The notes under the pieces: generated by a model | Seen by the model: the letters and a program-made list of their open reading frames with translations, nothing else | Databases searched by the model: none | Told to the model about the DNA's origin: nothing | From: JBASEY01 sp964404285 | Lineage (GTDB): Bacteria > CSSED10-310 | DNA: 64,000 bases | Assembly: GCA_964404285.1 (NCBI GenBank) | Contig: CAYOJK010000001.1 | Coordinates: 186,001-250,000, forward strand | Direction of reading: 5' to 3' | Part shown: piece by piece, positions 34,956-43,971 of the stretch | How the letters are laid out: each line of letters opens with the position of its first letter | Numbering within the stretch: position 1 is the stretch's first letter | Position numbers and translations under genes: made by a program

Positions 34956-36610
34956 TTTTCGATGCTCTTTTTAAAAACAGACAAAAGCCGCTTCAACCAT
35001 TTAAAACCAGTCCCGGCAAACTCCGACAATACCTTCAATGTCCTTTCAAATATAAGTTGATTCATATCGATAACAAGCAATCTTCGTCCAATATCTCTCC
35101 TTACTTAACCTTTGACACCATCATGAATCGCGTGTTGGAATCCATACAAAAGAAACTTGTGAAAAATCGAAACGAGGTATCCAAAGAGCATTTTCTGGAA
35201 GAGTTGAGTAGAGCATGGAAATCCGATGGTTTCGTCGATCAAGATGAAGAAAAACTGTTTCGTGCCGATGCTGAATCAGCAGCAAATAATATGACCCGCT
35301 GGTTCGTTGAAGACGCCTCCGACAAGGTGACAACACATCAATATAAGCCGGCTATCGGCATCTTCGCACCATGGTACCCACGCCCACTGACTTTATGGAC
35401 ACGAATTGACCGGGTTGAGATTATGCCGTCCGGCAAGATCCGACTAATCGATTTTAAAAGCGGCGCTCGCGAAGTGACACCTTCTGAGTTGCGTGATGAC
35501 CTTGGCGTTCGGATTCAGGCAGCAGCCGGGCGGGAACTTTTTGGTAAAGACGTTGACTCTTTTGCTGTGGTCTATATTCGAACCGGACACATGATTTCTA
35601 TTCCTTTGGAAGAACTCGATCTGGATTTTATTGCAGCCGATGTAAAATCGATAGTCAAAGACATTCAAAACAAACGATTTGAACCCAAACCAGGGCCATT
35701 GTGCAGCGTCTGTGAGTTCATGGAAGAGTGCCTGGCATGGCGAAAAAAACTTCCCTGGAAACCTGCCGGTGAAACTCGTCAAAAACACGGTGAACGCCTT
35801 CGTTTATCCTATTCCAAAATGAGCCTTTTCGAACGCTGCCCTCGTGCCTACTATAAGCTCTATAACGAAAAAATACCCCCTAAACCACAACCGTTCTTCA
35901 GTTTTGGTTCCTGTATCCATGCAGTGATGGAGCATGTTTACGACCCAGCATCACGTCAGAGACCCACTCTTGAACTTTTGCAATCGCTGCTGGAGGAACA
36001 ATGGCGTTTCTTCCGTTCAGGATACCGCTCACCAGAGGAAGATGAACAGTATTTCGCTGAAGGCGTCAAGATACTGGAGACCTACTATCGCCAGTTCATC
36101 GAAAACCAGCCTTTCAGACCGGCAACTCATATTGAAAGCTATTTTGAATTGCCTGTTGGGAACAATGCAATCATGACCGGGTTTATCGATCGTATCGACA
36201 AACTACCGAAAGGTGGTTCAATTATCCTGGATTACAAGACTGAGCCGACAGAGAGAAGCCAAGAAGATATAGACAAAGACCTACAGTTGACGCTCTATTA
36301 TTGGGCCGGACGGGAATTTCTAAATAAGGATATTCATCAACTGGGGCTATTTATGATGAAGCACAATAAGTTGATGCTGACAACTCGAACTCCTGCTGAT
36401 ATTCCACCATTATTGGAGCGAATTAACGACACTGTTCGGCGTATTCAAGCGACAACGGTCTTTGAGCCTTGTATAAATAAATATTGCCTCAGTTGTGATC
36501 ATCTGATCGGATGCCCTTTGGAAGAGCAGATACGATCGGACAAAACACTTCGGTCAATGGAATTTTCTGATGACTCCGCTGAAGCAGGTATGTTGGGAGA
36601 CGATCTATAA
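34952..36610 (+). CDS. Tandem PD-(D/E)XK nuclease (RecB/Cas4-like), two iron-sulfur-type modules
   Basis: The 552-residue protein has two homologous RecB/Cas4-family halves. The first (about 20-275) has SPGKLRQYLQCPFKYKL, the catalytic IDFKSG and the cysteines CSVCEFMEEC. The second (about 290-535) has SYSKMSLFERCPRAYYKLY, a His in SCIHAVMEH, LDYKTEP and CLSCDHLIGC. Each half has four cysteines in the AddB/Cas4 pattern, which suggests one [4Fe-4S] cluster each. The first half lacks the usual GxxxH motif residue, so it may be partly inactive. It is translationally coupled to the metallo-beta-lactamase gene and precedes the DHH gene. It may process imported DNA, as suggested by its position. 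Confidence 0.8.
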   Translation: MIFDALFKNRQKPLQPFKTSPGKLRQYLQCPFKYKLIHIDNKQSSSNISPYLTFDTIMNRVLESIQKKLVKNRNEVSKEHFLEELSRAWKSDGFVDQDEEKLFRADAESAANNMTRWFVEDASDKVTTHQYKPAIGIFAPWYPRPLTLWTRIDRVEIMPSGKIRLIDFKSGAREVTPSELRDDLGVRIQAAAGRELFGKDVDSFAVVYIRTGHMISIPLEELDLDFIAADVKSIVKDIQNKRFEPKPGPLCSVCEFMEECLAWRKKLPWKPAGETRQKHGERLRLSYSKMSLFERCPRAYYKLYNEKIPPKPQPFFSFGSCIHAVMEHVYDPASRQRPTLELLQSLLEEQWRFFRSGYRSPEEDEQYFAEGVKILETYYRQFIENQPFRPATHIESYFELPVGNNAIMTGFIDRIDKLPKGGSIILDYKTEPTERSQEDIDKDLQLTLYYWAGREFLNKDIHQLGLFMMKHNKLMLTTRTPADIPPLLERINDTVRRIQATTVFEPCINKYCLSCDHLIGCPLEEQIRSDKTLRSMEFSDDSAEAGMLGDDL

Positions 36611-37852
36611 ATGTCGGATATCTTGATACCGATTTTATTCGTCATGATGTCACTATCGCTTCTAGAGCTCTATATACATACCGGGAAACGAATATCTGAG
36701 AAAAAGCGAGAAGAATCGAATGAATCCGATTTGTCCGGAGCCTCTCATAGCTATGGAGAAAAGCCTGATTTTCACTCTTTACAGGCTGAGCCAGGTTATT
36801 CTTTCGGTCGCTCTGGAATAGGGATACGAAAATGGATCATCACCCATTCCGATTTTGATGGTTTTACATCTGGTGCATTGTTACTTCGGCTATTGGGTGA
36901 TCAGGCTGGTCTTCGCTTCAGCGCTCCTGGATATTTGTTAAAAACCCTTGCTTCAACCGGGACAGATTTGATTGACGGCGACAGTATTTTTATAGCTGAT
37001 CTAGCGCTTCAACCTCATCAAGAGCACGACTTTGCCAATATATTGAGTTTGTTTGGAAAACGGGGCACCAAAGTGATCTGGATCGACCATCATGAATGGC
37101 CTATTGGTTTGATGGAGCGTATTCGCTCACTCTGTGCCGACCTACAAATCGATACATCCGTCAAGACAGCCGCTGCTATTGTTCGACGACTGCTACCGCA
37201 AGATGATGAGCACGCAGACCGTTTACTCCGGTTTGTGCAAAACCGCAGCACAGAAAACGACATGGATTGGGATAGAAGCTGGCGGGCAGCTCTATCGGAA
37301 TTGAGTTATCGTCGTGATTTCGAGATGACCGAGAGTTTACTTAGGATATGGGCAAAAAATGAATCAGGAGGTGTGCTTTTAAGTTTTCTAGCGCGGCAAG
37401 GTTTCAAACGTGACCAAGCCACGTTGGATATCGCTGCACATCGGCATCGGCGGGAAACAACCGCTAAAGATCGATCGATGCTGGTTATCGATGTTCGCTC
37501 CAAACGACTGGAATATGATGAAAATGGCCGCGCATTGTTTGTAATAAAAGGGTTTCAGCCCTCTATTATGGTGGGGCAGCAGGCGTGCAGAATTCAACAG
37601 GGAGATTTTTGCATTATCCTTTGGGATAATTTCCGATTTTCGGTGTATCGTGGGAGTGATACCGGAATGGATTTTGGCGCTCTGTTTGGCGAACGAACAA
37701 TAGAAAAAGCGCTATACCGTATCAGCGGGCATCGCTATGCTGTATCAGTGCAAGTTAAACCTTCACTTAGCGCTCAAATCAAAGCTTCATTTCGATGGAG
37801 ACCAAGCATAGAAGCTGAAACTTTTATTGAATACCTAAAAGAGCATTATTGA
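36611..37852 (+). CDS. Membrane-anchored DHH-family phosphoesterase
   Basis: The 413-residue protein has a TM-like N-terminal helix (about 4-20) and a disordered linker, then a DHH domain: HSDFDG (about residue 80), FIADLALQ, and WIDHHEW (D159-H160-H161 area). DHH enzymes include RecJ and NrnA, which degrade single-stranded DNA or small oligonucleotides. The C-terminal part (about 330-413) is compatible with a DHHA1-like substrate domain. It starts immediately after the nuclease stop, so the two are likely coupled. NrnA, which in many genomes lies in the rbfA-truB region, is absent from that cluster here. Whether this enzyme degrades uptake products or nucleotides is unknown. Confidence 0.75.
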   Translation: MSDILIPILFVMMSLSLLELYIHTGKRISEKKREESNESDLSGASHSYGEKPDFHSLQAEPGYSFGRSGIGIRKWIITHSDFDGFTSGALLLRLLGDQAGLRFSAPGYLLKTLASTGTDLIDGDSIFIADLALQPHQEHDFANILSLFGKRGTKVIWIDHHEWPIGLMERIRSLCADLQIDTSVKTAAAIVRRLLPQDDEHADRLLRFVQNRSTENDMDWDRSWRAALSELSYRRDFEMTESLLRIWAKNESGGVLLSFLARQGFKRDQATLDIAAHRHRRETTAKDRSMLVIDVRSKRLEYDENGRALFVIKGFQPSIMVGQQACRIQQGDFCIILWDNFRFSVYRGSDTGMDFGALFGERTIEKALYRISGHRYAVSVQVKPSLSAQIKASFRWRPSIEAETFIEYLKEHY

Positions 37853-37941
37853 CGGCGTCAGGATCCGCCTAAAACACCAATAAGAAATGACACGTAGAAA
37901 AGAATTTTTATTACCTATGCGCTATGAGAGGAAGTTGTGCC

Positions 37942-38382
37942 ATGAATTTAACGACTGAAGATCAAGATCGTTTAATTGCCGCTGCTCGGAAAGCAGCGGA
38001 AAACGCTTACGCTCCGTATTCAAATTACCCAGTCGGAGCCGCTGTTTTAACAGAAAATAAAACTATCTTCTGTGGATGTAACGTTGAAAACGCATCGTAT
38101 GGCCTGACGATCTGCGCTGAAAGAACAGCCATTTTTCAAGCTCGCTGTTCAGGTCATAAGAAATGGATTGGTTTAGCTATATATGCTCCTTCTCCACCAG
38201 CGCCTTTACCCTGCGGAGCCTGTCGACAGGTCATTGCAGAAGGCGGGAATAAACCGAAAATAATCGTCGTCGATTATGAAGGGACAATCCAAACCTTCGA
38301 TTTTGAGCAACTATTTCCCCATCCCTTCGAAGAACTCGAACAGAAAAAAAGGAAGAGGAGTAACTTTGGCGAAGCGCAGTAA
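37942..38382 (+). CDS. cdd: Cytidine deaminase
   Basis: The 146-residue zinc-dependent deaminase shows the CAE motif (GLTICAERTAIFQ) and PCGACRQVI, supplying His/Cys and two Cys zinc ligands and the catalytic Glu. It converts cytidine and deoxycytidine to uridine and deoxyuridine, feeding the deoC/pdp salvage pair in this window. The ATG at 37942 has GAGGAAG 8 nt upstream; an in-frame ATG at 37924 lacks one. It is 89 nt after the DHH gene, so a separate promoter may exist. Confidence 0.94.
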   Translation: MNLTTEDQDRLIAAARKAAENAYAPYSNYPVGAAVLTENKTIFCGCNVENASYGLTICAERTAIFQARCSGHKKWIGLAIYAPSPPAPLPCGACRQVIAEGGNKPKIIVVDYEGTIQTFDFEQLFPHPFEELEQKKRKRSNFGEAQ

Positions 38383-38428
38383 AAACATTGAAGACCCTCA
38401 GCAAACCGTTTTTTCTATGATTACTTAG
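38366..38428 (+). other. Short TTG-initiated frame after cdd (possible vestigial gene start)
   Basis: GGAAGAGGAG (38351-38360) sits 5 nt before TTG at 38366, which opens a 20-codon frame (MAKRSKNIEDPQQTVFSMIT) overlapping the end of cdd and ending at TAG 38426-38428. The ribosome binding site is as good as those of real genes, but the product is tiny. It could be the remnant start of a deleted downstream gene or a leader peptide; or chance. Confidence 0.25.
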
Positions 38429-38458
38429 CTGATTGTTTTTATCGCACGGAATTATTCT

Positions 38459-39082
38459 TCACAGAATAGTTGCAATGTCGCGAGCCGCTTTTTCTGGATC
38501 ATCAGCAGCACAGATGGCCGAGACGACAGCGATACTATCGGCGCCGGCTGCAAGCACATCCTGAGCGTTGGCTGCTGTCATTCTGCCAATAGCAACCAAA
38601 AAATGCCTCGACATATTTCGAACGCGGCGCAACCCATCCAGACCCCATTCAATGATTGTGTCGGTTTTAGTTAGAGTGGAAAAAATTGGGCTGACTCCGA
38701 GATAGTCAACATCATAGTTTTCGGCTTCTATGACGTCTTCGATGCTTTCAACTGAAAGACCGACGATAGCTTTAGGTCCCAGCAGTTTTCTAGCATCGTG
38801 ATAGTGCATATCACTTTGCCCTAAATGAACGCCATCTGCACCGACTGCTAGCGCGACGTCGACTCGATCGTTTATCAAAAGAGGCACACTGGTCCCCGAT
38901 AAAGTTTTCACGAGTTGGCTTGCTAAATCTATAAATGCTCGTGTGGGGAGCGATTTTTCACGTAATTGTACAATTCCAACACCGCCTCGAACTGCAGCGG
39001 CAACAATTTCAACAAGAGGCCGGCCCCGAGTCATTCCACTATCGGTGACCAGATAAAGGCTTTTAGGCGCTATAGCTCTCAT
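38459..39082 (-). CDS. thiE: Thiamine-phosphate synthase
   Basis: The 207-residue TIM-barrel protein has IVQLREK, the phosphate-binding GVHLGQSDM, DYLGVSPIFSTLTKTD and the C-terminal AIGRMTAANAQDVLAAGADSIAVVSAI. It joins the pyrimidine diphosphate and thiazole phosphate to give thiamine phosphate. ATG 39082 overlaps the thiM stop by 4 nt (ATGA); starting at 39130 would overlap it by 52 nt and adds 16 non-conserved residues. It forms a two-gene thiamine salvage unit with thiM. No thiC, thiD or thiG is nearby. Confidence 0.93.
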   Translation of the reverse strand: MRAIAPKSLYLVTDSGMTRGRPLVEIVAAAVRGGVGIVQLREKSLPTRAFIDLASQLVKTLSGTSVPLLINDRVDVALAVGADGVHLGQSDMHYHDARKLLGPKAIVGLSVESIEDVIEAENYDVDYLGVSPIFSTLTKTDTIIEWGLDGLRRVRNMSRHFLVAIGRMTAANAQDVLAAGADSIAVVSAICAADDPEKAARDIATIL

Positions 39083-39876
39083 ATTGCTTTCATCTGAAGG
39101 CGTTTTTGAATGTCTGTTTCTTGCATGCAATATAAGGCATCCAGAAAGTGTAATTGCATTGAACCCGGCCCGACAGCTTGTTCCGATGCCATTTCTCCTG
39201 CCAACCCCATCACCGCCATGGCATGTGCCGCCGCTTGAAACAAATCCGGATTGACGGCAGCGAAAGCGCCTGTCAATGCAGATGCTGAGCAGCCTAGTCC
39301 CGTTACCCTCGGCATCATTGGATGGCCATTAAAAACACGGATTTCTCGGCTGACAGAAATGATGATGTCCGTCGGCCCACTGATGCTGACCACAGACTTG
39401 TACTGATTTGCCAAGAAACGCCCCGCAGCCAATGCTGCTTCAGCAGTATCCATACTGTCCACGCCTCTAGCGCCTGCTCCTTCTGAACCCAATGCCCGAA
39501 TCTCGCTGGCATTACCACGTATAATCACGGATTCCGTTCCTTGCAGAAGACTCAGAGCTGTCTGTGTTCGAAACGGTGTCGCTCCCACCCCCACCGGATC
39601 CAGCACAATTGGTATTCCCTTGGATTCAGCTGCGCGCATAGCCTTAAACATCGACTCAATCCATGCAGAGCTAAGCGTCCCAATATTGATGACCAAGGCG
39701 TTAGAAATGCCGACCATATCTTCCACTTCCTCCGGCGCATGGGCCATAACAGGGGAAGCGCCTAACGACAGTAACGCATTGGCAGTATTGTTCATCACCA
39801 CGTAATTTGTAATGTTATGCACCAGCGGTGAAATCGAACGAATTTTCTTAACATCTTTCCAAACGTTTTGATACAT
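39079..39876 (-). CDS. thiM: Hydroxyethylthiazole kinase
   Basis: The 265-residue protein follows the ThiM ribokinase-like fold: SPLVHNITNYVVMNNTANALL at the N-terminus, VLDPVGVGATPFRT, IIRGNASEI, and the catalytic-site GLGCSASALTGAF. It phosphorylates the thiazole alcohol for reuse in thiamine synthesis. AGGAGGTGA lies 8 nt upstream of the ATG, one of the best ribosome binding sites in the window. It is the first gene of thiM-thiE; a TPP riboswitch was looked for in the 160 bp before it but not found. Confidence 0.94.
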   Translation of the reverse strand: MYQNVWKDVKKIRSISPLVHNITNYVVMNNTANALLSLGASPVMAHAPEEVEDMVGISNALVINIGTLSSAWIESMFKAMRAAESKGIPIVLDPVGVGATPFRTQTALSLLQGTESVIIRGNASEIRALGSEGAGARGVDSMDTAEAALAAGRFLANQYKSVVSISGPTDIIISVSREIRVFNGHPMMPRVTGLGCSASALTGAFAAVNPDLFQAAAHAMAVMGLAGEMASEQAVGPGSMQLHFLDALYCMQETDIQKRLQMKAI

Positions 39877-40036
39877 TTGTCAATTCACCTCCTAAGCATC
39901 AAATCTTTCTGAGAAGATACTGTAATCAGTCGTGATAAAAAATCAACCCAATATGAACAGAGAATCTTCAAATATTCAAGAGCCTAAAAGCATTTCAAAA
40001 CGAAGTGGCCAAAGCCTCTTTTTGATGACTATTCTG

Positions 40037-41461
40037 CTATTGTGATCTCTGCCCCGAAAAAGCGGTGCTGCCACATAGGTGAGCTGTCATCAGATAGGCC
40101 ATGTGGGTGATCCCTTCAAACAGAGATGGATTCAAGGTTTCCACGGTATCGGATTTCATGTGTAGATGCCTATAGGGGTTTTCTCCGACAAAATACATGT
40201 TAGGAATACCCGCGTCTTCGAAAGGCTTGGCATCGGCGCCACCAGGCGGATGGTTGTGACCGGTATCAGGAATTCCGACAAAGGTTTTATTGAGCGTATC
40301 GAAGACCTCAAAAAGTTCAGGATATGCAGCCCTACCACGTATATCCATGCCTGATCCCGCTCCCACACAATCCAGATTGAGCATTGCGAGCGTATCTTGC
40401 AAAGGGTGGCTGGGGTGAGCTGCATAATGAAGTGATCCGATCAATCCTGCTTCTTCTGCTCCAAACAGAACAAATTGAATGGTTCGAAGTGGCCGAGGGC
40501 CTTCAGCAAAAACCCGCGCAATTTCTAGAACAGCCGCAGTGCCGGAAGCATTGTCTTGAGCTCCGTTGAAAATCAAAGTTTCCCCTTGGATACCCACATG
40601 ATCAAGATGGGCTCCAACCAAGACAACTTGCCGGGCAAGCTCCGGATCCGCGCCGGGAATACAGCCGGCAGCATTCCAAGATATACCCTTATCATTATGT
40701 ACTGTTTTAATATCGATGGACATAGAAGCCGGGAGCGGTCCCGACATCGTTTCTTTAAATGTATCGATACGAAATTGTCTTCCTGCCAATGTGTTGTCAT
40801 CATAGGCAAAAAGCCTTTCAGCTATTGGTTCATTTAATACAATCAGGGGAAATCCGGGAATATAATCACCCTTTTCAACCAAGCTGCCCGACAACCTATC
40901 CAGTTCCTTTCGATTCGGATTTGGAACGATAACCAATGCTTTGGCTCCACGCTTAAAAACACGATAAGCTTTTTCACGCGGCAATAACGGGAATCTATCC
41001 TTCCACCATGGGGGCGGGTGCTTGAAACTGACAGCAATTTTACCTTCCAGATCCAGATCTTCCAACTCGTTGAAGTCTTTATCGTCTGAACAATACCCGA
41101 CAAAAACCAATTCCCCTGATACAACCCCATCGCCGGTCAAGCCTCGACAAATAAAATCTTCCCCAAGTATCAATTCTTGTGAAGACATGCCATGCGCAGC
41201 CAGGCGGACGGCAGCTGAAACAACACGGCAGGTTTCCAACGTGAATTCTTGCTCGTAACCCTTTTCAAAACCCGGCTTCAGCCCCATATTTCGGAAAGAA
41301 TCGGTAGCGTAATCCATAGCCAATCGGTAACCGATATCTCCCGGCATACGACCTCTCATTTTATCCGATGCCAGAAACCGAACATGATTCATCAGGCGCT
41401 CCGCCCGAATATTTTTAAAACGCTCCAATAGTTTATTTTCTATTTTTAACATTGTCGCCAT
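40037..41461 (-). CDS. M28-family metallopeptidase with PA-like insert
   Basis: The 474-residue protein has an M28 zinc aminopeptidase core: HLDHVG, GAQDNASG, FGAEEAGLIGS and NLDCVG, with the last ligand in YRHLHMKSD. A PA-like insert (about 105-240, with GELVFVGYCSDD and GKIAVSFK) comes before the catalytic part. It removes N-terminal residues from peptides or proteins. No signal peptide is seen, so it is probably cytoplasmic, which is unusual for M28 proteins with a PA domain. ATG 41461 has GGAGG 3 nt upstream; ATG 41452 is also possible. The two neighbouring genes are functionally unrelated. Confidence 0.85.
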   Translation of the reverse strand: MATMLKIENKLLERFKNIRAERLMNHVRFLASDKMRGRMPGDIGYRLAMDYATDSFRNMGLKPGFEKGYEQEFTLETCRVVSAAVRLAAHGMSSQELILGEDFICRGLTGDGVVSGELVFVGYCSDDKDFNELEDLDLEGKIAVSFKHPPPWWKDRFPLLPREKAYRVFKRGAKALVIVPNPNRKELDRLSGSLVEKGDYIPGFPLIVLNEPIAERLFAYDDNTLAGRQFRIDTFKETMSGPLPASMSIDIKTVHNDKGISWNAAGCIPGADPELARQVVLVGAHLDHVGIQGETLIFNGAQDNASGTAAVLEIARVFAEGPRPLRTIQFVLFGAEEAGLIGSLHYAAHPSHPLQDTLAMLNLDCVGAGSGMDIRGRAAYPELFEVFDTLNKTFVGIPDTGHNHPPGGADAKPFEDAGIPNMYFVGENPYRHLHMKSDTVETLNPSLFEGITHMAYLMTAHLCGSTAFSGQRSQ

Positions 41462-41587
41462 CCCCCTCCAATGGCGACTTCCTATCGTTTATCAAGGCTT
41501 CTGTCAAATAGATTTTGATGATAATAAGACGTTTGACTCAAGTCCTGAGCTTAGCCTTGTATTATCAATAGTAAAATAAAGTTTCTA

Positions 41588-43774
41588 TCAGTTATCGGTA
41601 TAGCCGAACATCAGATAGCCAAACTCACCGATGATATCAGTTATCTGAGGCGTCAGGATAGCCGCATAGAATTCCAGACCCTGAACATGACCTCCAACAG
41701 TAGGCCACATAAACGGGTCAAGTATATAAAAAGTCGTTAGTCCCGGCTGGTAACTCTTGGCTACCCCATCAAAGGTTTGGTTCCACGAAGGCCAGAACCA
41801 GAATTCTCCATAAACACCAAGTAAAGCCGCCGTCGGAATATCGTGCATGGCCGAATCACTGTTGTTACACACTTGGCATTTCAGCCAAAAGGCATCCCCT
41901 GCACGGAACAGTTCATCCTGTGAGATAACCAGCCGAGTTCCCAGATAATCACATTCGGATTTCGGATCCCCTTCAACCATAATGGCTGCAGAATAAAAAT
42001 CACCTGGCATGAGCAGAAGATTCTGTTGCACTGATTCCACGGCAATCCAATCAGTTTCTTGTTTTTGTTCAAGGTGAATCTGAATAGCCACAATTTGATC
42101 AGAGGTCAACTTGCGTTCCGCTGAAACGACCACAGTCCAATCACTCCCGTATGGAATTTCAAACAGCAACGACTCACCGGATGTAAAGGGTTGTATGCTA
42201 TAGGCTTCAAAAAGTTCTCGACTTTGATAAAGGGCGAAATTTGGGGAATCGACAATAAACATATCCACTGAGCCACTCGGGAAAAATCGGGTATAGATAT
42301 TTTGTTTGTCGTGTTCATAATAACCCGTTCGTATTTCTCCTGTCACTTCAAAATCGATTTTGAATCTATAGTCACCAGAAGCTGAATAGGTGGCCGGTTT
42401 CCACGGAATTTGCGGTATTGTTGCGTCAGTATATTGAGCTGTCCATTGATAAGTTTCACCATCGACTGTACGTGTTGTTATTTGATGCCAGTCGCTTACG
42501 CCTCCAGGTGGGATTTTTCCCAAATCTGATTGGATTCTTGCTTGACAACCAACGCCGTCACCATACAAAGCTGAGACAAGTCCTTCAGAATCCGTGAAAT
42601 TATATGACCCTGGATATTGTTTATCAGCTTTCCTTAGCGCCAGCCGAGCGCCATCCACCGGATTTCTGTTTGCGTCCAGCACAGTGGCTTCAACTGTACA
42701 GAAGCCATGTGAATAGTTATCGATCACGTCCCAAGTCCATCCATCCCCTGCCACATTGAACACGCCGGATAACTTCTTTCCCCATCCGTCTTCATAGACA
42801 AAAGGATCATCGATATATCCATCACCGTTGACCGGCTCCCAATGAATCCAACGCTGATGCCAGAATTCGTTCCAGACATGGTCTTCAGCGATTGCAATCG
42901 TGTTCAGACAGGGGATCAAGCAGGCCCGCGAAGCTGCAGTGGTATAATCCTGGTGTTCACCACATCTGCCCATGTGCAGCTTGTATATTCTTACCGGCTG
43001 AATAGGACGTTCAGCGCCACTATCAAACGTCAATGTATTCCGTACCCAGGAGCCTATAGCGCCGATTGCACCGGTTGTAGTCGTGCCCCACAACGTCTCA
43101 ACTCCAGACAAATGATCTCGCAGTATCGGATAAAAATCTCCTGTTTCTTCGTTCTCTTCCGTGATGGTAAACAGCCAATCTCTCCAGAACACACCGACAG
43201 GGGGAGCTGCCGGAGTGCCGCCTTTAGCGTCAGGATCGATGTAATACGCCCACTCATCTTCAATTTTCGGATGAACGATAAACCAGTAATAAATATCGTA
43301 CGGGAGTTCATATTCCACCAGATGTCCATCTTCTTCAATTGTATAAATTGTTGTCGTATAATAATCATCATCGTTATCCGGATCACCCACGTCAATTAAA
43401 CGCACATAGTCTAGGTATTGATCATGTTCATATATGAAAAAAGCGTTTTCTTCCAACATATCTGGGATAAATTCAGCGCTCTGAAGGTTGGCCGTGCCGA
43501 TATTAGCTACACAAAAAGCGATTTCATCTCGATAACGTGATTCTGATGGATTCAATATCATATCTGCATATAAATCCTGAAAAGATATTTCCATTCGTCT
43601 AAAATTATCGGCAAGATCTTGTCGTAACCAGCGTGGCGCTGCCAGAATCGCCTGCTTAGCTGAATCTGACAATCTATCCGGAGGCAATTGTTCCGAAAAA
43701 CCTGCGCCGGCGATCGATTGCAAAACAGCAGCAGTCAAAAATATTACCACTGATATTTTCATAAAAGTTTTCAT
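41588..43774 (-). CDS. Secreted transglutaminase-like protein
   Basis: ATG 43774 has GGAAA upstream and opens a signal peptide (MKTFMKISVVIFLTAAVLQ); an in-frame ATG at 43798 does not. The 728-residue protein contains a transglutaminase-like papain-fold core: the nucleophile Cys in GRCGEHQDY, His in EDHVWNEFW and Asp in GDGYIDDP. Ig-like or jelly-roll beta domains follow, the first starting VEATVLDANRNPVDGARLAL. Enzymes of this superfamily are proteases or crosslinkers. It has no dockerin and no anchor. A plausible promoter lies about 54 nt upstream. Substrate unknown; related secreted proteins occur in several candidate phyla. Confidence 0.72.
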   Translation of the reverse strand: MKTFMKISVVIFLTAAVLQSIAGAGFSEQLPPDRLSDSAKQAILAAPRWLRQDLADNFRRMEISFQDLYADMILNPSESRYRDEIAFCVANIGTANLQSAEFIPDMLEENAFFIYEHDQYLDYVRLIDVGDPDNDDDYYTTTIYTIEEDGHLVEYELPYDIYYWFIVHPKIEDEWAYYIDPDAKGGTPAAPPVGVFWRDWLFTITEENEETGDFYPILRDHLSGVETLWGTTTTGAIGAIGSWVRNTLTFDSGAERPIQPVRIYKLHMGRCGEHQDYTTAASRACLIPCLNTIAIAEDHVWNEFWHQRWIHWEPVNGDGYIDDPFVYEDGWGKKLSGVFNVAGDGWTWDVIDNYSHGFCTVEATVLDANRNPVDGARLALRKADKQYPGSYNFTDSEGLVSALYGDGVGCQARIQSDLGKIPPGGVSDWHQITTRTVDGETYQWTAQYTDATIPQIPWKPATYSASGDYRFKIDFEVTGEIRTGYYEHDKQNIYTRFFPSGSVDMFIVDSPNFALYQSRELFEAYSIQPFTSGESLLFEIPYGSDWTVVVSAERKLTSDQIVAIQIHLEQKQETDWIAVESVQQNLLLMPGDFYSAAIMVEGDPKSECDYLGTRLVISQDELFRAGDAFWLKCQVCNNSDSAMHDIPTAALLGVYGEFWFWPSWNQTFDGVAKSYQPGLTTFYILDPFMWPTVGGHVQGLEFYAAILTPQITDIIGEFGYLMFGYTDN

Positions 43775-43827
43775 AGTTTTTCCTTTCTCACTGGCCAAAT
43801 ACCGCTACAACTTATTAACACAAGAAT

Positions 43828-43856
43828 AGTTTATGAAAAATCATACCAATTGCCAA
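43828..43856 (-). promoter_or_regulatory. Candidate promoter of the transglutaminase-like gene
   Basis: On the minus strand TTGGCA (43851-43856) and TAAACT (43828-43833) are separated by exactly 17 nt, 54 nt before the start codon. This is the best spaced sigma-70-like pair I found, with five and four of six matches. Confidence 0.45.
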
Positions 43857-43971
43857 ATTATAACGACATTAACTTTTTTTGAATGCTGGATGCTTATTGA
43901 TTGGAAATACAGCTCAAATATTAATTGGCGCCACTATCCAAAAATCTAATAGGTTGAATGTGATAAAAAAA

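Noticed and set aside
34952..36610. Cas4 and CRISPR system
   Set aside because: The nuclease is Cas4/RecB-like, but no CRISPR repeats or other cas genes are in the window and the context is DNA uptake.
39877..40036. TPP riboswitch upstream of thiM
   Set aside because: The conserved CUGAGA and ACCUGAUC-type segments of the TPP aptamer are absent on the minus strand; only a Shine-Dalgarno site is clear.
42842..43399. 185-codon frame antisense to the transglutaminase-like gene
   Set aside because: No start signal or motif; lies opposite a gene with signal peptide and catalytic motifs.
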